A stretch of DNA of 54,810 nt from Shewanella mangrovi (lineage in GTDB: Bacteria > Pseudomonadota > Gammaproteobacteria > Enterobacterales > Shewanellaceae). The position numbers were made by a program, and so were the translations under genes. The notes under the pieces were generated by a model. The model did no database searches. It was not told where the DNA came from and was given only the letters and a program-made list of their open reading frames with translations. Position 1 is the stretch's first letter. Every line of letters starts with the position of its first letter. This document shows positions 8,876 to 17,854 of this stretch, in pieces. The stretch covers positions 1-54,810 of the forward strand of contig NZ_JPEO01000024.1 in assembly GCF_000753795.1 (NCBI RefSeq), written 5' to 3'.

Positions 8876-9859
8876 ATGAAAAATATTGCCATTATCGGGG
8901 CCAGCGGTTATACCGGCGCCCAAATCACAGCCCTTATTCAAGCGGAAGCTGAACTCACCATTCAAGGGTTGTATGTATCTGAAAACAGTCTCGACAAAGG
9001 TAAGCCTTTATCAGACCTGTACCCTGTTTATCAGCAAGTGAAACATAGCTTGCAACCGCTGACGGCTGAAGCGAAAGCGGCAATTGTGAATGAAGCCGAT
9101 GCTGTGGTGTTGGCATTGGAGCACGTGATCAGTTTGGAGCTGGCGGCTTATTTCTATGAGCAAGGCTTAGCGGTATTTGATCTGAGCGGTGCGTATCGTT
9201 TTAGCGACCCTGCACAATATCCAAAATGGTATGGCTTTGAGCACAACCAATTGGCTACTTTGGAAAAAGCCATATATGGCTTGGCTGAATGGAATGCCGA
9301 AGCGATTGCGAACACGCGTATGATTGCGGTGCCTGGTTGTTATCCAACTGCGTCATTAACTGCGTTAAAACCGTTGAAGCCATTTCTGACTGATGCTTAC
9401 CCAGTGATTAATGCCGTGAGTGGGGTTACCGGTGCTGGCCGTAAGGCACAGTTGCATACCAGTTTCTGTGAAGTGTCGTTAACGCCATACGGCGTGCTTG
9501 GCCATCGTCATCAGCCTGAAATTGCCACGCAGTTGGGGCAGGAAGTGATCTTTACGCCACATTTGGGCAACTTCAAACGCGGTATTCTGGCTACCATCAC
9601 AGTACAACTCAAACCGGGTACCACCACTGAGCAAATCAGCGAAGCTTATGCGGTGTACGACAACTCTGACATCGTCAAAGTGATGCATAACCGTTTTCCG
9701 AAAGTGGATGACGTGGTGCTGACACCTAACTGCATCCTCGGTTGGAAATATGATGAGCAGAGTGGTTATCTGGTGGTATCAAGCGCTATCGATAATTTGA
9801 TGAAAGGCGCCGCCAGCCAAGCATTGCAATGCATAAAGATTCATTACCAATTAGCTTAA
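8876..9859 (+). CDS. argC: N-acetyl-gamma-glutamyl-phosphate reductase
   Basis: 327 residues. It reduces N-acetylglutamyl-5-phosphate with NADPH to the semialdehyde, the third step of arginine synthesis. The N-terminal Rossmann motif reads IIGASGYTGAQ, and the catalytic cysteine lies in VPGCYPTAS near residue 156. A further family motif, GHRHQPEI, is near 206. It is the first gene of argCBFG, with 22 bases to argB. Expression is probably controlled by the ARG boxes about 200 bases upstream and perhaps by the hairpin just before the start. Confidence 0.97.
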   Translation: MKNIAIIGASGYTGAQITALIQAEAELTIQGLYVSENSLDKGKPLSDLYPVYQQVKHSLQPLTAEAKAAIVNEADAVVLALEHVISLELAAYFYEQGLAVFDLSGAYRFSDPAQYPKWYGFEHNQLATLEKAIYGLAEWNAEAIANTRMIAVPGCYPTASLTALKPLKPFLTDAYPVINAVSGVTGAGRKAQLHTSFCEVSLTPYGVLGHRHQPEIATQLGQEVIFTPHLGNFKRGILATITVQLKPGTTTEQISEAYAVYDNSDIVKVMHNRFPKVDDVVLTPNCILGWKYDEQSGYLVVSSAIDNLMKGAASQALQCIKIHYQLA

Positions 9860-9881
9860 TGTGACACCTACGGAGATTCTC

Positions 9882-10664
9882 ATGAGTACAAATGAAACCG
9901 TATTGGTTCTCAAAGTCGGTGGTGCATTGATGCAGAGCCCTGAAGGCTTACAAGGCTTGATGCAAACCGCAGCAAATATGGTAAATGCGGGTCGTAAAGT
10001 GGTGTTAGTGCACGGCGGTGGATATCTGGTAGATGAGCAGTTACAAGCCAATGGCATGGTGTCAGAGAAAGTCGATGGCCTGCGCGTTAGCCCAAAAGAA
10101 CATATGCCAGTGGTCGTCGGTGCTTTGGCTGGGACATCGAATAAGATTTTGCAAGGTGCAGCTACCGCTGCTGGCGCTACTGTGGTGGGTTTGAGCCTCG
10201 CCGACGGTAATTTGGTCGACGCGACGATTAAAGATCCAAGATTGGGCATGGTCGGCCAAGTCGCACCAAAAGACGGCACCTATTTGAAATTTATTTTATC
10301 GCAGGGCTGGTTACCGATTGTCAGCTCAATTGCGATGACCGCTGACGGTGAGTTACTCAACGTCAATGCCGACGATGCCGCGACTGTGTTGGCTAAGTTA
10401 GTGCATGGTCAGCTAATTCTGTTGTCGGACGTACCTGGTGTACTGGATGGCAAAGGTGAACTACTGAATAGCTTAAATCGCGCCGAGATTGCCGAACTAG
10501 TGGCTCAGGGCGTGATTGCTAAAGGCATGAAAGTGAAGGTGGAGGCTGCCTTGGAGGTAGCCGAGCAGATGGGGCAACCAGTTCAGGTTGCTTCATGGCG
10601 AGATGCAGCTCAGTTGGCTGCACTGGCCCGAGGGGAGCACATCGGCACTCAAATACAACCATAG
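9882..10664 (+). CDS. argB: acetylglutamate kinase
   Basis: 260 residues, amino acid kinase family. It phosphorylates N-acetylglutamate with ATP. Visible motifs are the N-terminal LKVGGALM (catalytic Lys), VLVHGGGYLVDE, NVNADDAAT and LLSDVPGVLDG. An upstream in-frame GTG at 9861 is possible, but the ATG at 9882 has GGAG six bases before it and starts at the family's usual place. The length resembles the short, arginine-insensitive enterobacterial type rather than the longer hexameric feedback-inhibited form. Twelve bases separate it from argF. Confidence 0.97.
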   Translation: MSTNETVLVLKVGGALMQSPEGLQGLMQTAANMVNAGRKVVLVHGGGYLVDEQLQANGMVSEKVDGLRVSPKEHMPVVVGALAGTSNKILQGAATAAGATVVGLSLADGNLVDATIKDPRLGMVGQVAPKDGTYLKFILSQGWLPIVSSIAMTADGELLNVNADDAATVLAKLVHGQLILLSDVPGVLDGKGELLNSLNRAEIAELVAQGVIAKGMKVKVEAALEVAEQMGQPVQVASWRDAAQLAALARGEHIGTQIQP

Positions 10665-10676
10665 AAAGGACGAATT

Positions 10677-11582
10677 ATGAAGCACCTGTTGTCTCTGAAA
10701 GAACTGAGTCAATCGCAGTTGTTGGCTCTGTTAGAGTTGGCAAAGAAGATTAAAGCCGCACCTGAGGAATATCGCACTGCGCTCGATGGCAAAAGTGTGG
10801 TGATGCTGTTTGAAAAGCCCTCACTGCGTACTCGTGTCAGCTTTGATATCGGGATCAACAAGCTGGGTGGCCACTGTGTCTACATGGATCAGCAAAATGG
10901 TGCTTTAGGTAAACGTGAGTCGGTGGCAGATTTTGCTGGCAATATTTCACAATGGGCTGATGGCATTGTGGCACGTACCTTTAGCCACGTGACCATTGAA
11001 GAGCTGGCTGAGTACGGCACAGTACCAGTAATCAATGCCTTGTCAGACTTATATCACCCTTGTCAGGCGCTGGCGGATTTGCTCACGCTTGCTGAAAATG
11101 AAGGCGATCTGAAAAACGTTAAGTTAGCGTACATGGGCGACGGTAACAACGTGACTCACTCACTGATGTTCGGTGCTGCAGTGCTCGGCATGCAGATGAC
11201 CGTTATCTGTCCAGAAGGTCACTTCCCTGATGGCTTTGTGGTAACCCAAGCGCAACAGTTAGCAGCTGCACATGGCGGCAGTTTATTGCTGACGTCTGAT
11301 GTGGCAGCGCTGGAAGAGGTTGATGCTGTGTATACCGATACATGGATCTCCATGGGTGATAACACCAAGCTGTCTGATATCGCGGCAAAATTTGGTCAAT
11401 ATCAAGTGACCCGTGAAATGATGGATAAGTATCAAGTTAAATACTTCATGCACTGTCTTCCAGCCCACCGCGGCGTTGAAGTCACCGATGAAGTGATGGA
11501 TGGTGAAGGCTCGCTGATCCTTCAGCAAGCACAAAACCGTATGCATGCGCAGAATGCGGTGCTGGTAACTCTATTAAGTTGA
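10677..11582 (+). CDS. argF: ornithine carbamoyltransferase
   Basis: 301 residues. It transfers the carbamoyl group from carbamoyl phosphate to ornithine, giving citrulline. The phosphate-binding loop reads SLRTRVSF (residues about 50-57), a variant of the usual STRTR. FHPCQ-like YHPCQALAD, GDGNNVTHS and the ornithine-binding HCLPAHRG near 258 are all present. A good ribosome-binding site (AAAGGA) precedes the ATG. It sits in the argCBFG transcription unit, 31 bases before argG. Confidence 0.97.
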   Translation: MKHLLSLKELSQSQLLALLELAKKIKAAPEEYRTALDGKSVVMLFEKPSLRTRVSFDIGINKLGGHCVYMDQQNGALGKRESVADFAGNISQWADGIVARTFSHVTIEELAEYGTVPVINALSDLYHPCQALADLLTLAENEGDLKNVKLAYMGDGNNVTHSLMFGAAVLGMQMTVICPEGHFPDGFVVTQAQQLAAAHGGSLLLTSDVAALEEVDAVYTDTWISMGDNTKLSDIAAKFGQYQVTREMMDKYQVKYFMHCLPAHRGVEVTDEVMDGEGSLILQQAQNRMHAQNAVLVTLLS

Positions 11583-11613
11583 TGGCTGCGGCCTTGGAAT
11601 TCAGGAAATAATC

Positions 11614-12840
11614 ATGTCTATCGCAAAAACAAATACCGAAGTGAAAAAAGTCGTATTGGCATATTCCGGCGGCTTGGACACCTCAGCCATTATCCCGTGG
11701 CTGAAAGAAAACTATAACAACTGCGAAATCGTCGCTTTCTGTGCTGACGTCGGTCAGGGCGAAGAAGAGTTGGTCGGCTTGGAAGAGAAGGCGCTGGCAT
11801 CAGGCGCTTCTGAATGCCACATCGTCGACCTAAAAGAAGAGCTGGTTAAAGACTACATCTATCCAACGATTGCGACCGGCGCAGTATATGAAGGTACTTA
11901 CTTGCTGGGTACTTCAATGGCACGTCCTATCATTGCCAAAGCGCAGGTAGAAGTCGCGCGTAAAGTGGGCGCTGATGCGCTGTGCCACGGTTGTACCGGT
12001 AAAGGTAACGACCAAGTGCGTTTCGAAGGCTGTTTTGCCGCGTTGGCACCAGATCTGACCGTGATTGCCCCATGGCGTGAATGGACCATGGAAAGCCGTG
12101 AAGACCTGCTGGCTTATCTCGCTGAACGCAACATCAAAACTACTGCATCAGCCACTAAGATCTATAGCCGTGACGCTAACGCATGGCATATCTCTACTGA
12201 AGGTGGTGAGTTGGAAAGCACTTGGAACGAGCCATCTAAAGCGGTTTGGACTTGGACTGCTGAGCCAGAAGATGCGCCAAACGAAGCTGAATATGTGACG
12301 CTGAAAGTAGAAAATTGCCGCGTCACTGAAGTTAACGGCGAAGCACTTTCACCTTACCAAGTGCTGCTGAAACTGAATGCTATCGCGTCACCACACGGTG
12401 TTGGTCGCGTTGATATCACCGAAAACCGTTTGGTGGGCATGAAGTCTCGTGGTTGCTACGAAACTCCGGGCGGCACCGTGATGATGGCAGCGCTGCGTGC
12501 GATTGAAGAGCTGGTGTTGGACAAACCAAGCCGTTCTTGGCGCGAACAGATCGCCGGCCAAATGTCACATCTGGTATACGACGGCCGTTGGTTTACCCCA
12601 TTGTGCGAATCGCTGGTTGCCGCATCTGAAGCTCTAGCCAAAGATGTTAACGGCGAAGTGGTACTGAAGCTTTATAAAGGCCAAGTTACTGCCGTTAAGA
12701 AACAATCACCTAACAGCCTGTATTCTGAAGCGTTTGCCACTTTTGGTGCAGATGACGTTTACGATCAGAAACATGCTGAAGGCTTTATCCGTCTGTACTC
12801 ACTGGCCAGCCGCATCCGCGCACTGAACAGCCAAAAGTAA
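11614..12840 (+). CDS. argG: argininosuccinate synthase
   Basis: 408 residues, short (type 1) family form. It joins citrulline and aspartate using ATP to give argininosuccinate. The N-terminal PP-loop AYSGGLDTS (about 17-25) binds ATP, and HGCTGKGNDQVRFE is the conserved central motif. AGGA precedes the start. It is the last gene before a strong GC-rich terminator, so argH downstream may be expressed at a lower level or from read-through. Confidence 0.98.
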   Translation: MSIAKTNTEVKKVVLAYSGGLDTSAIIPWLKENYNNCEIVAFCADVGQGEEELVGLEEKALASGASECHIVDLKEELVKDYIYPTIATGAVYEGTYLLGTSMARPIIAKAQVEVARKVGADALCHGCTGKGNDQVRFEGCFAALAPDLTVIAPWREWTMESREDLLAYLAERNIKTTASATKIYSRDANAWHISTEGGELESTWNEPSKAVWTWTAEPEDAPNEAEYVTLKVENCRVTEVNGEALSPYQVLLKLNAIASPHGVGRVDITENRLVGMKSRGCYETPGGTVMMAALRAIEELVLDKPSRSWREQIAGQMSHLVYDGRWFTPLCESLVAASEALAKDVNGEVVLKLYKGQVTAVKKQSPNSLYSEAFATFGADDVYDQKHAEGFIRLYSLASRIRALNSQK

Positions 12841-12853
12841 GCGAGTAAAGCGC

Positions 12854-12877
12854 AAGGGCGCCGCGGCGCCCTTTTTT
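12854..12877 (+). terminator. terminator between argG and argH
   Basis: AAGGGCGCC-GC-GGCGCCCTT followed by a run of T, a nine-pair GC-rich stem. It lies within the arginine gene run, 25 bases before the argH start. Confidence 0.85.
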
Positions 12878-12902
12878 ATTGAACGAATACGAGGGATTTA
12901 TC

Positions 12903-14264
12903 ATGGCGTTATGGGGTGGCAGATTCAGCGGTCCTAGCAGCGAGTTGTTTCAACTGTTCAATGACTCATTGCCAGTGGATTATCGACTGGTAGAGCAAGA
13001 TATTCAGGGCTCAGTCGCATGGGCGAGTGCAATTGCCAGTGTCGGCATTCTGACCAGTGATGAACTGACAGCACTGCATAAAGCGTTAGCGGAATTGCTG
13101 GATGAAGTGCGCGCTGAGCCAGCGCAAATCGTGGCATCTGGCGCAGAAGATATCCATAGCTTCGTTGAGCAAAAGCTGATTGAGAAAGTCGGCGATCTCG
13201 GTAAGAAACTGCACACTGGCCGTTCACGTAACGACCAAGTAGCGACCGACTTAAAACTCTGGTGCAAAGAGGAAGGCGCAGCGGTACTTGAGCTGTTGCA
13301 AGGTTTGCGTCAAGAGATGCTGGCTGTTGCTGAGCGTGAAGTGGACGCAGTGATGCCTGGCTACACCCATTTGCAACGGGCACAACCTGTGACTTTTGGT
13401 CATTGGGCATTGGCTTATGTAGAGATGTTTGAGCGCGATATTTCCCGCCTCGAAGATACCATGAACCGCCTTAATACCTGTCCACTCGGCAGTGGTGCCT
13501 TGGCCGGTACCGCTTACCCAATTGATCGTTATGCGTTAGCGCAAAGCCTCAATTTTGCCGCGCCAACGCTGAACAGCTTAGATAGCGTATCGGACCGTGA
13601 CCATGTAGTGGAGCTGTGCTCCAACGCGTCTATTAGCATGATGCACCTGAGCCGCATGGCGGAAGATATGATCTTCTTTAACTCTGGCGAAGCCAACTTC
13701 ATTGAATTGGCGGATAACGTCACTTCGGGTTCATCTTTGATGCCACAGAAGAAAAACCCGGATGCGCTGGAGCTCATCCGCGGTAAAGCGGGGCGCGTGT
13801 ATGGTTCGCTGGTGGGCATTCTCACCACCATGAAAGCATTGCCGCTGGCCTATAACAAAGATATGCAGGAAGACAAAGAAGGGCTGTTTGATGTGATCGA
13901 CAGCTGGAGCTTGTGTCTGAAGATGGCTGCTTTGGTGCTTGAAGGTGTGCAAGTGAACCGCGATAACGCCCGTACTGCGGCGCAACAAGGTTACGCCAAC
14001 GCCACTGAATTGGCCGATTACTTGGTGAGCAAAGGCATGCCGTTCCGTGAAGCGCACCATGTGGTGGGTGAAGTAGTAGTGCAGGCCATCAGCGAAGGTA
14101 AAGCGATTGAGGAGCTGCCGCTGGAACAGCTGCAAGGATTTGCCGCAGTGATCGGTGCTGATGTTTATCCGAACCTCACTATCGAAGCCTGTTTGGAAAA
14201 ACGCGATGTCTTAGGTGGCACCGCAGTTAATCAAGTCAAGGCGGCGATTGCAGCGAAAAAGTAA
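12903..14264 (+). CDS. argH: argininosuccinate lyase
   Basis: 453 residues, fumarase/aspartase superfamily. It splits argininosuccinate into arginine and fumarate, the last step of the pathway. The signature GSSLMPQKKNPD (about 279-290) and the catalytic-region HTGRSRNDQVATD are present. An in-frame TTG lies 24 bases upstream, but the ATG at 12903 has GAGG eight bases before it and begins MALWGGRF as in orthologues. E. coli-type proteins of this length lack the ArgA fusion found in some marine gammaproteobacteria, and none is seen here. It follows argG across a terminator. Confidence 0.97.
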   Translation: MALWGGRFSGPSSELFQLFNDSLPVDYRLVEQDIQGSVAWASAIASVGILTSDELTALHKALAELLDEVRAEPAQIVASGAEDIHSFVEQKLIEKVGDLGKKLHTGRSRNDQVATDLKLWCKEEGAAVLELLQGLRQEMLAVAEREVDAVMPGYTHLQRAQPVTFGHWALAYVEMFERDISRLEDTMNRLNTCPLGSGALAGTAYPIDRYALAQSLNFAAPTLNSLDSVSDRDHVVELCSNASISMMHLSRMAEDMIFFNSGEANFIELADNVTSGSSLMPQKKNPDALELIRGKAGRVYGSLVGILTTMKALPLAYNKDMQEDKEGLFDVIDSWSLCLKMAALVLEGVQVNRDNARTAAQQGYANATELADYLVSKGMPFREAHHVVGEVVVQAISEGKAIEELPLEQLQGFAAVIGADVYPNLTIEACLEKRDVLGGTAVNQVKAAIAAKK

Positions 14265-14280
14265 CAGTAAATGAGCAAAG

Positions 14281-14308
14281 AAAAAGGGAAGCATAAGCTT
14301 CCCTTTTT
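14281..14308. terminator. terminator after argH
   Basis: AAAAAGGGAAGC-ATAA-GCTTCCCTTTTT, a perfect twelve-pair hairpin with flanking A and T tracts. It can also serve the converging small gene on the minus strand. Confidence 0.9.
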
Positions 14309-14330
14309 CTTGTTAACGCTGGTGGCGCTA

Positions 14331-14582
14331 TTAGCTAGGTCGAACGGTAATGCTGGGTTGTAAATCAACCTCGCCGTCACTGCTAATAGTGGCCAACTGC
14401 TGATTCTGGGCAATAATTGCCAACGAACCAGAGAACATCTTCCTGATAAACAGTAGCCGATAGCCGTATCCCTGCAGCCTGTAAAAGGCCATTTTTTGCT
14501 CTGCATTGAGCGAATGCCACAGAGTCTCTGTTGGCACGGCGGTCCCTCGCCTTTCTTGGTATATTTCTTGTGGGTGGACCAT
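14331..14582 (-). CDS. small conserved-looking hypothetical protein
   Basis: 83 residues from the ATG beginning MVHPQEIYQERR, with GGAAG about ten bases upstream. The frame is open for 21 more codons upstream, but no ribosome site favours that. There is no signal peptide or membrane segment. The middle is basic and aromatic (residues about 30-50), with a short beta-like C-terminus. I do not recognise a family. It shares the argH terminator region and is followed by no other gene on its strand. Support comes from sensible composition and the position between two hairpins; it could still be a chance frame. Confidence 0.55.
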   Translation of the reverse strand: MVHPQEIYQERRGTAVPTETLWHSLNAEQKMAFYRLQGYGYRLLFIRKMFSGSLAIIAQNQQLATISSDGEVDLQPSITVRPS

Positions 14583-14749
14583 GTTGTATTGTCTTCCGTT
14601 TTGTTGAATTTTTAGCGTATTTACACCGCGGTGAGACAGAGCCAAGATTGCCCAAAGTGCTTTAGCGATTTCTTGACCTAAGACAATTTATCCCAAAGTT
14701 ATTGCGTCATTCATACGGAAAAGTGCAACAAAACGTCAATATGTTGAAC

Positions 14750-15604
14750 TTAGTCAAATTTTTGCGGCGAATTTCCGAGCAGTTTGACCGTTCTGACCGG
14801 GTTGGAAATTTGAATACCCGCTGCTTTTAGCGAATTCCAAATTGCCAGATTTATTCGGTACTTATCTTGAAAATAGCGTGCAGTCGGTACCCAATAACGT
14901 ACGCCTATTTGTAGACCTGCGTCAGTAAAGTTGTTAATCCCCACCTGAGATGCCTGTTTTTTGTCGACCTGCTTAAATTCCGCCAGCACTTGTTCAATCA
15001 CTGCAATTGCCTGATTCGGTTCGCTGCTGAAATCGATATTGATGGATAATTCGACGAGTTTGTTTTCGAATGAGTTATGGAGAATTTCGCCGACGATATG
15101 TTTGTTCGGAATGCTGATTAATTCGCCTTCTTCATTGGTCAGCGTGGTCACGCCGAGGTGGATATCTTCAACTTGTCCGGTGATCTCTTTGATGGTGATG
15201 GTGTTACCAATGACAAATGGCCGGGTCACAATGATGGTAATGCCCGCGGCGTAGTTCGACAGCATGCCTTGAACGGCTAAACCTGCGCCAAGAGAAGCGG
15301 CACCTATTGCAGCGACCATAGGCGTTACACTAATGCCCAGTTTCCCTAGACAAATAATCGCCACCATGATGATGACAAGCAGCCGAACCAGATTGCTGAC
15401 AAAGTTGGTAAGGGTAGTGTCAATCTCGTGGGCATCCATCTGCTTACGCACGACTGCAGCGACTTTATTGGCAACCCATAACCCCAGCAAAAAGATGATC
15501 AGCGCGCCGACAATCTGGAAGCTATAGTTCACTAAAAATTCGACAACTACCTGATAAACTTGCTGTAACTGGGCAATCTCGCTGCCTATTCCATTTTCTG
15601 CCAT
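14750..15604 (-). CDS. MscS-family small-conductance mechanosensitive channel
   Basis: 284 residues, inner-membrane protein. Three transmembrane helices lie at about 28-50, 68-90 and 95-125. The third carries the pore-lining Gly/Ala pattern AAIGAASLGAGLAVQG followed by MLSNYAAG, as in E. coli MscS. The C-terminal half is the cytoplasmic beta and alpha/beta vestibule. It opens under membrane tension to release solutes during hypo-osmotic shock. Length matches MscS (286). AAGGAG six bases before the ATG sets the start. It is transcribed divergently from the small secreted protein gene at 15704. Confidence 0.92.
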   Translation of the reverse strand: MAENGIGSEIAQLQQVYQVVVEFLVNYSFQIVGALIIFLLGLWVANKVAAVVRKQMDAHEIDTTLTNFVSNLVRLLVIIMVAIICLGKLGISVTPMVAAIGAASLGAGLAVQGMLSNYAAGITIIVTRPFVIGNTITIKEITGQVEDIHLGVTTLTNEEGELISIPNKHIVGEILHNSFENKLVELSINIDFSSEPNQAIAVIEQVLAEFKQVDKKQASQVGINNFTDAGLQIGVRYWVPTARYFQDKYRINLAIWNSLKAAGIQISNPVRTVKLLGNSPQKFD

Positions 15605-15703
15605 GCTTTGCTCCTTAAGCCGCAGTTAAGTAATTTAGATTGTGATATGGTGCTATTTTGCCTGTTGGCCAGATCAATATACAACGAACGACAAAGGTAC
15701 GAG

Positions 15704-16186
15704 ATGAAATCTATTAAGTGGCTGGTGTTTTTTCTGAGTGTGTTGCAGTGTTCACTGGCGGCTGCTAGTGAATACGCAATTGGCGACCATTTATCTGTGG
15801 TGTCGCTACAAGATCAATTTGACCAACCAATTGCGGTGGATAATAAAACACATTGGGTCCTGTTTACCCGTTCGATGGATGGTGCCGATGTGGCCAAGAC
15901 CGCGCTGGATGGCATGACTACTACACAGCTGCAACAATATGGCATCGTCTATGTTGCTGATGTAAGTGGGATGCCGTCGCTAATTTTAAAGTTTGTGGCG
16001 CAGCCCAAAATGAAAGATTTAGCTTACGCCATTGCGTTGGATAAAGAAGGTGAGGCCACCAAACTCTTCCCAACGGCGAAAGATACCGCCGCGCTATTGG
16101 ATGTTGATAACCTGCAAATCACTCAAATCCGTTATTTCGACAAGGCTGAAGCGCTAAAGAGCGTACTGGCCGACTTGATGAAATAA
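15704..16186 (+). CDS. secreted thioredoxin-fold-like protein
   Basis: 160 residues from the ATG preceded by AAAGG. An N-terminal signal peptide with a hydrophobic core (LVFFLSV) and an AAAS cleavage region near 20 points to the periplasm. The mature part (GDHLSVVSLQDQFDQP onwards) recalls the beta/alpha pattern of YtfJ or redoxin-like proteins. I see no CXXC motif, so thiol-disulfide activity is unlikely. The open frame begins 32 codons earlier, but that segment lacks a ribosome site. Function is unknown. It is monocistronic, with a double hairpin downstream. Confidence 0.72.
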   Translation: MKSIKWLVFFLSVLQCSLAAASEYAIGDHLSVVSLQDQFDQPIAVDNKTHWVLFTRSMDGADVAKTALDGMTTTQLQQYGIVYVADVSGMPSLILKFVAQPKMKDLAYAIALDKEGEATKLFPTAKDTAALLDVDNLQITQIRYFDKAEALKSVLADLMK

Positions 16187-16202
16187 CCTACATCAGCTGC
16201 CT

Positions 16203-16251
16203 CGCGTGGCTCAGCGTACCTTTACTGAGCCCGCGAAGAATATGATTCTTC
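16203..16251 (+). terminator. double hairpin after the secreted protein gene
   Basis: CGCG-(T)-GGCTCAG pairs with CTGAGCC-CGCG around a ten-base loop. GAAGAAT-ATG-ATTCTTC follows at once. No T-tract is present, so these may terminate transcription or protect a 3' end. Confidence 0.45.
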
Positions 16252-16501
16252 CCATATCTTCCTATTTCCCCCTTGTTAAGGCATTGCTTATCTTCGCCGC
16301 TTACAGCCTGCAGATATCAACTATAATGACGGCTATTGCGTGTTAGAACGCCGCAATTTATGAATGCGACAGTTGTTGTTAATTGGTGACATAAATGTGG
16401 TGCAATATTGCATAACTCTTTGAAGAATAATGCCGTGACTGACGTTATATCACAATGATTTTTATATGGTTTTATCGCCTCGTAAAAATCATTTGCCAGA
16501 C

Positions 16502-16536
16502 TGCATAAAAATTTACTCATTGAAGGCAAAAATTCA
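16502..16536. promoter_or_regulatory. tandem ARG-box-like sites upstream of the decarboxylase
   Basis: TGCATAAAAATTTA at 16502 matches the ARG-box core in 8 of 10 specific positions. Exactly 21 bases on, a second site has a perfect ATTCA right half. This is the same phasing as the argE-argC pair. It lies about 100 bases before the decarboxylase start. Confidence 0.45.
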
Positions 16537-16631
16537 TTGCATCAGAGCTAAAAATGTCGTCTACTTCGCACGTTTTTCAACCTGACACGGCTAGCAATTT
16601 TTGCCGCATCACTTAAGGAGACTGAAGGCTA

Positions 16632-17807
16632 ATGAGCCAGTTCCATGCTATTGACGTAGCTGATTACTACGACAGCGAAACTTTTAGCAAAATTAAGGCG
16701 TTTGCCGACAGCAAGCCAACGCCATTTGTGGTGATTGATACCAATATTATCTCTAAACAGTACGATGATATGGTGGGTGCATTTCCACAGGCAGACGTGT
16801 TCTATGCTGTTAAAGCCAACCCAGCAAAAGAGATCTTGTCACTGTTGCGCGACAAAGGCGCTAACTTTGATATCGCCTCTATCTATGAGCTGGATATGGT
16901 GATGGATATCGGTGTGACGCCTGACCGTGTCAGTTATGGCAACACCATTAAAAAGCGTCAGGACGTGCGTGAATTTTACAAGCGCGGCGTACGCATGTTT
17001 GCCTCAGACTCTGAGCCAGATCTGCGCATGATTGCTGAAGAAGCTCCCGGTGCTCGCGTTTATGTGCGTATTTTGACCGAAGGTACTGAAACTGCGGACT
17101 GGCCACTGTCACGTAAGTTTGGTTGTCAAAATGAAATGGCGTATGAACTGCTGGTATTGGCGAAAGAACTTGGCTTGGAACCTTATGGTATTTCGTTCCA
17201 CGTGGGTTCGCAGCAACGTGATATCGGTGCTTGGGATGCGGCTATTGCCAAAGTGAAAATGATTTTTGACCGTCTGCGTGATGAACACGGAATCGTGCTG
17301 CAGATGATCAACATGGGCGGTGGCTTCCCGGCCAACTACATTGACCCAACCAACAGTTTGCAGACTTACGCTGATCAGATCTTGCGCTTCTTGGTGGAAG
17401 ATTTTGGTGAAGAGTTACCTCGCATCGTGTTGGAACCAGGCCGCTCGTTGATTTCCAATGCCGGTGTATTGGTTTCTGAAGTGGTGCTGATCAGCCGTAA
17501 ATCAAACACAGCATTAGAACGTTGGGTATTTACCGATGTGGGTAAGTTCAGTGGTTTGATTGAAACCATGGATGAAGCCATTAAGTTCCCGATCTTTACC
17601 GAGAAACAAGGTGAATTGGATCGTTGTGTGATTGCTGGCCCAACCTGCGATAGCGCTGACATTATGTATGAGCAGTACGCGTATGGGTTACCAAACGATT
17701 TGGAAATCGGTGACCGTATGTACTGGTTGACTACGGGTGCCTATACCACCACCTATTCAGCCGTTTGCTTTAACGGTTTCCCACCGCTGCAAGCTTACTA
17801 TCTGTAA
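16632..17807 (+). CDS. fold-III PLP-dependent ornithine/lysine decarboxylase
   Basis: 391 residues, alanine-racemase-fold decarboxylase, like eukaryotic ODC and the Vibrio lysine/ornithine enzyme. It is not the large fold-I SpeC/SpeF type. The PLP lysine is Lys61 in FYAVKANP. HVGSQQ and the glycine-rich MGGGFPANY bind the cofactor phosphate. Cys339 in GPTCDSAD is the active-site cysteine donated by the second subunit, and the C-terminal end carries YTTTYSAVCFNGF. The likely product is putrescine (or cadaverine); substrate choice cannot be read from the sequence. AAGGAG precedes the ATG. It is a single gene with ARG-box-like sites upstream, which may tie polyamine synthesis to arginine level. 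Confidence 0.88.
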   Translation: MSQFHAIDVADYYDSETFSKIKAFADSKPTPFVVIDTNIISKQYDDMVGAFPQADVFYAVKANPAKEILSLLRDKGANFDIASIYELDMVMDIGVTPDRVSYGNTIKKRQDVREFYKRGVRMFASDSEPDLRMIAEEAPGARVYVRILTEGTETADWPLSRKFGCQNEMAYELLVLAKELGLEPYGISFHVGSQQRDIGAWDAAIAKVKMIFDRLRDEHGIVLQMINMGGGFPANYIDPTNSLQTYADQILRFLVEDFGEELPRIVLEPGRSLISNAGVLVSEVVLISRKSNTALERWVFTDVGKFSGLIETMDEAIKFPIFTEKQGELDRCVIAGPTCDSADIMYEQYAYGLPNDLEIGDRMYWLTTGAYTTTYSAVCFNGFPPLQAYYL

Positions 17808-17824
17808 TTTGTAGTGCGGTAATG

Positions 17825-17852
17825 AACAAGGGCGCCTGTTGGCGCCCTTGTT
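17825..17852. terminator. bidirectional terminator
   Basis: AACAAGGGCGCC-TGTT-GGCGCCCTTGTT, a perfect twelve-pair hairpin between the converging decarboxylase and ydcH genes. Confidence 0.88.
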
Positions 17853-17854
17853 GT

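Larger units (their letters stand above)
16187..16631. other. 445-base gene-free region upstream of the decarboxylase
   Basis: No credible gene. It contains two adjacent hairpins (16203-16251) behind the preceding gene, and a pair of ARG-box-like sites (16502-16536). The middle is AT-rich. A 70-codon minus-strand frame at 16317-16529 has an unlikely composition. Confidence 0.7.

Noticed and set aside
16317..16529. 70-codon minus-strand frame upstream of the decarboxylase
   Set aside because: It covers the AT-rich regulatory region with the ARG-box-like sites, has no ribosome site, and its composition is not protein-like.
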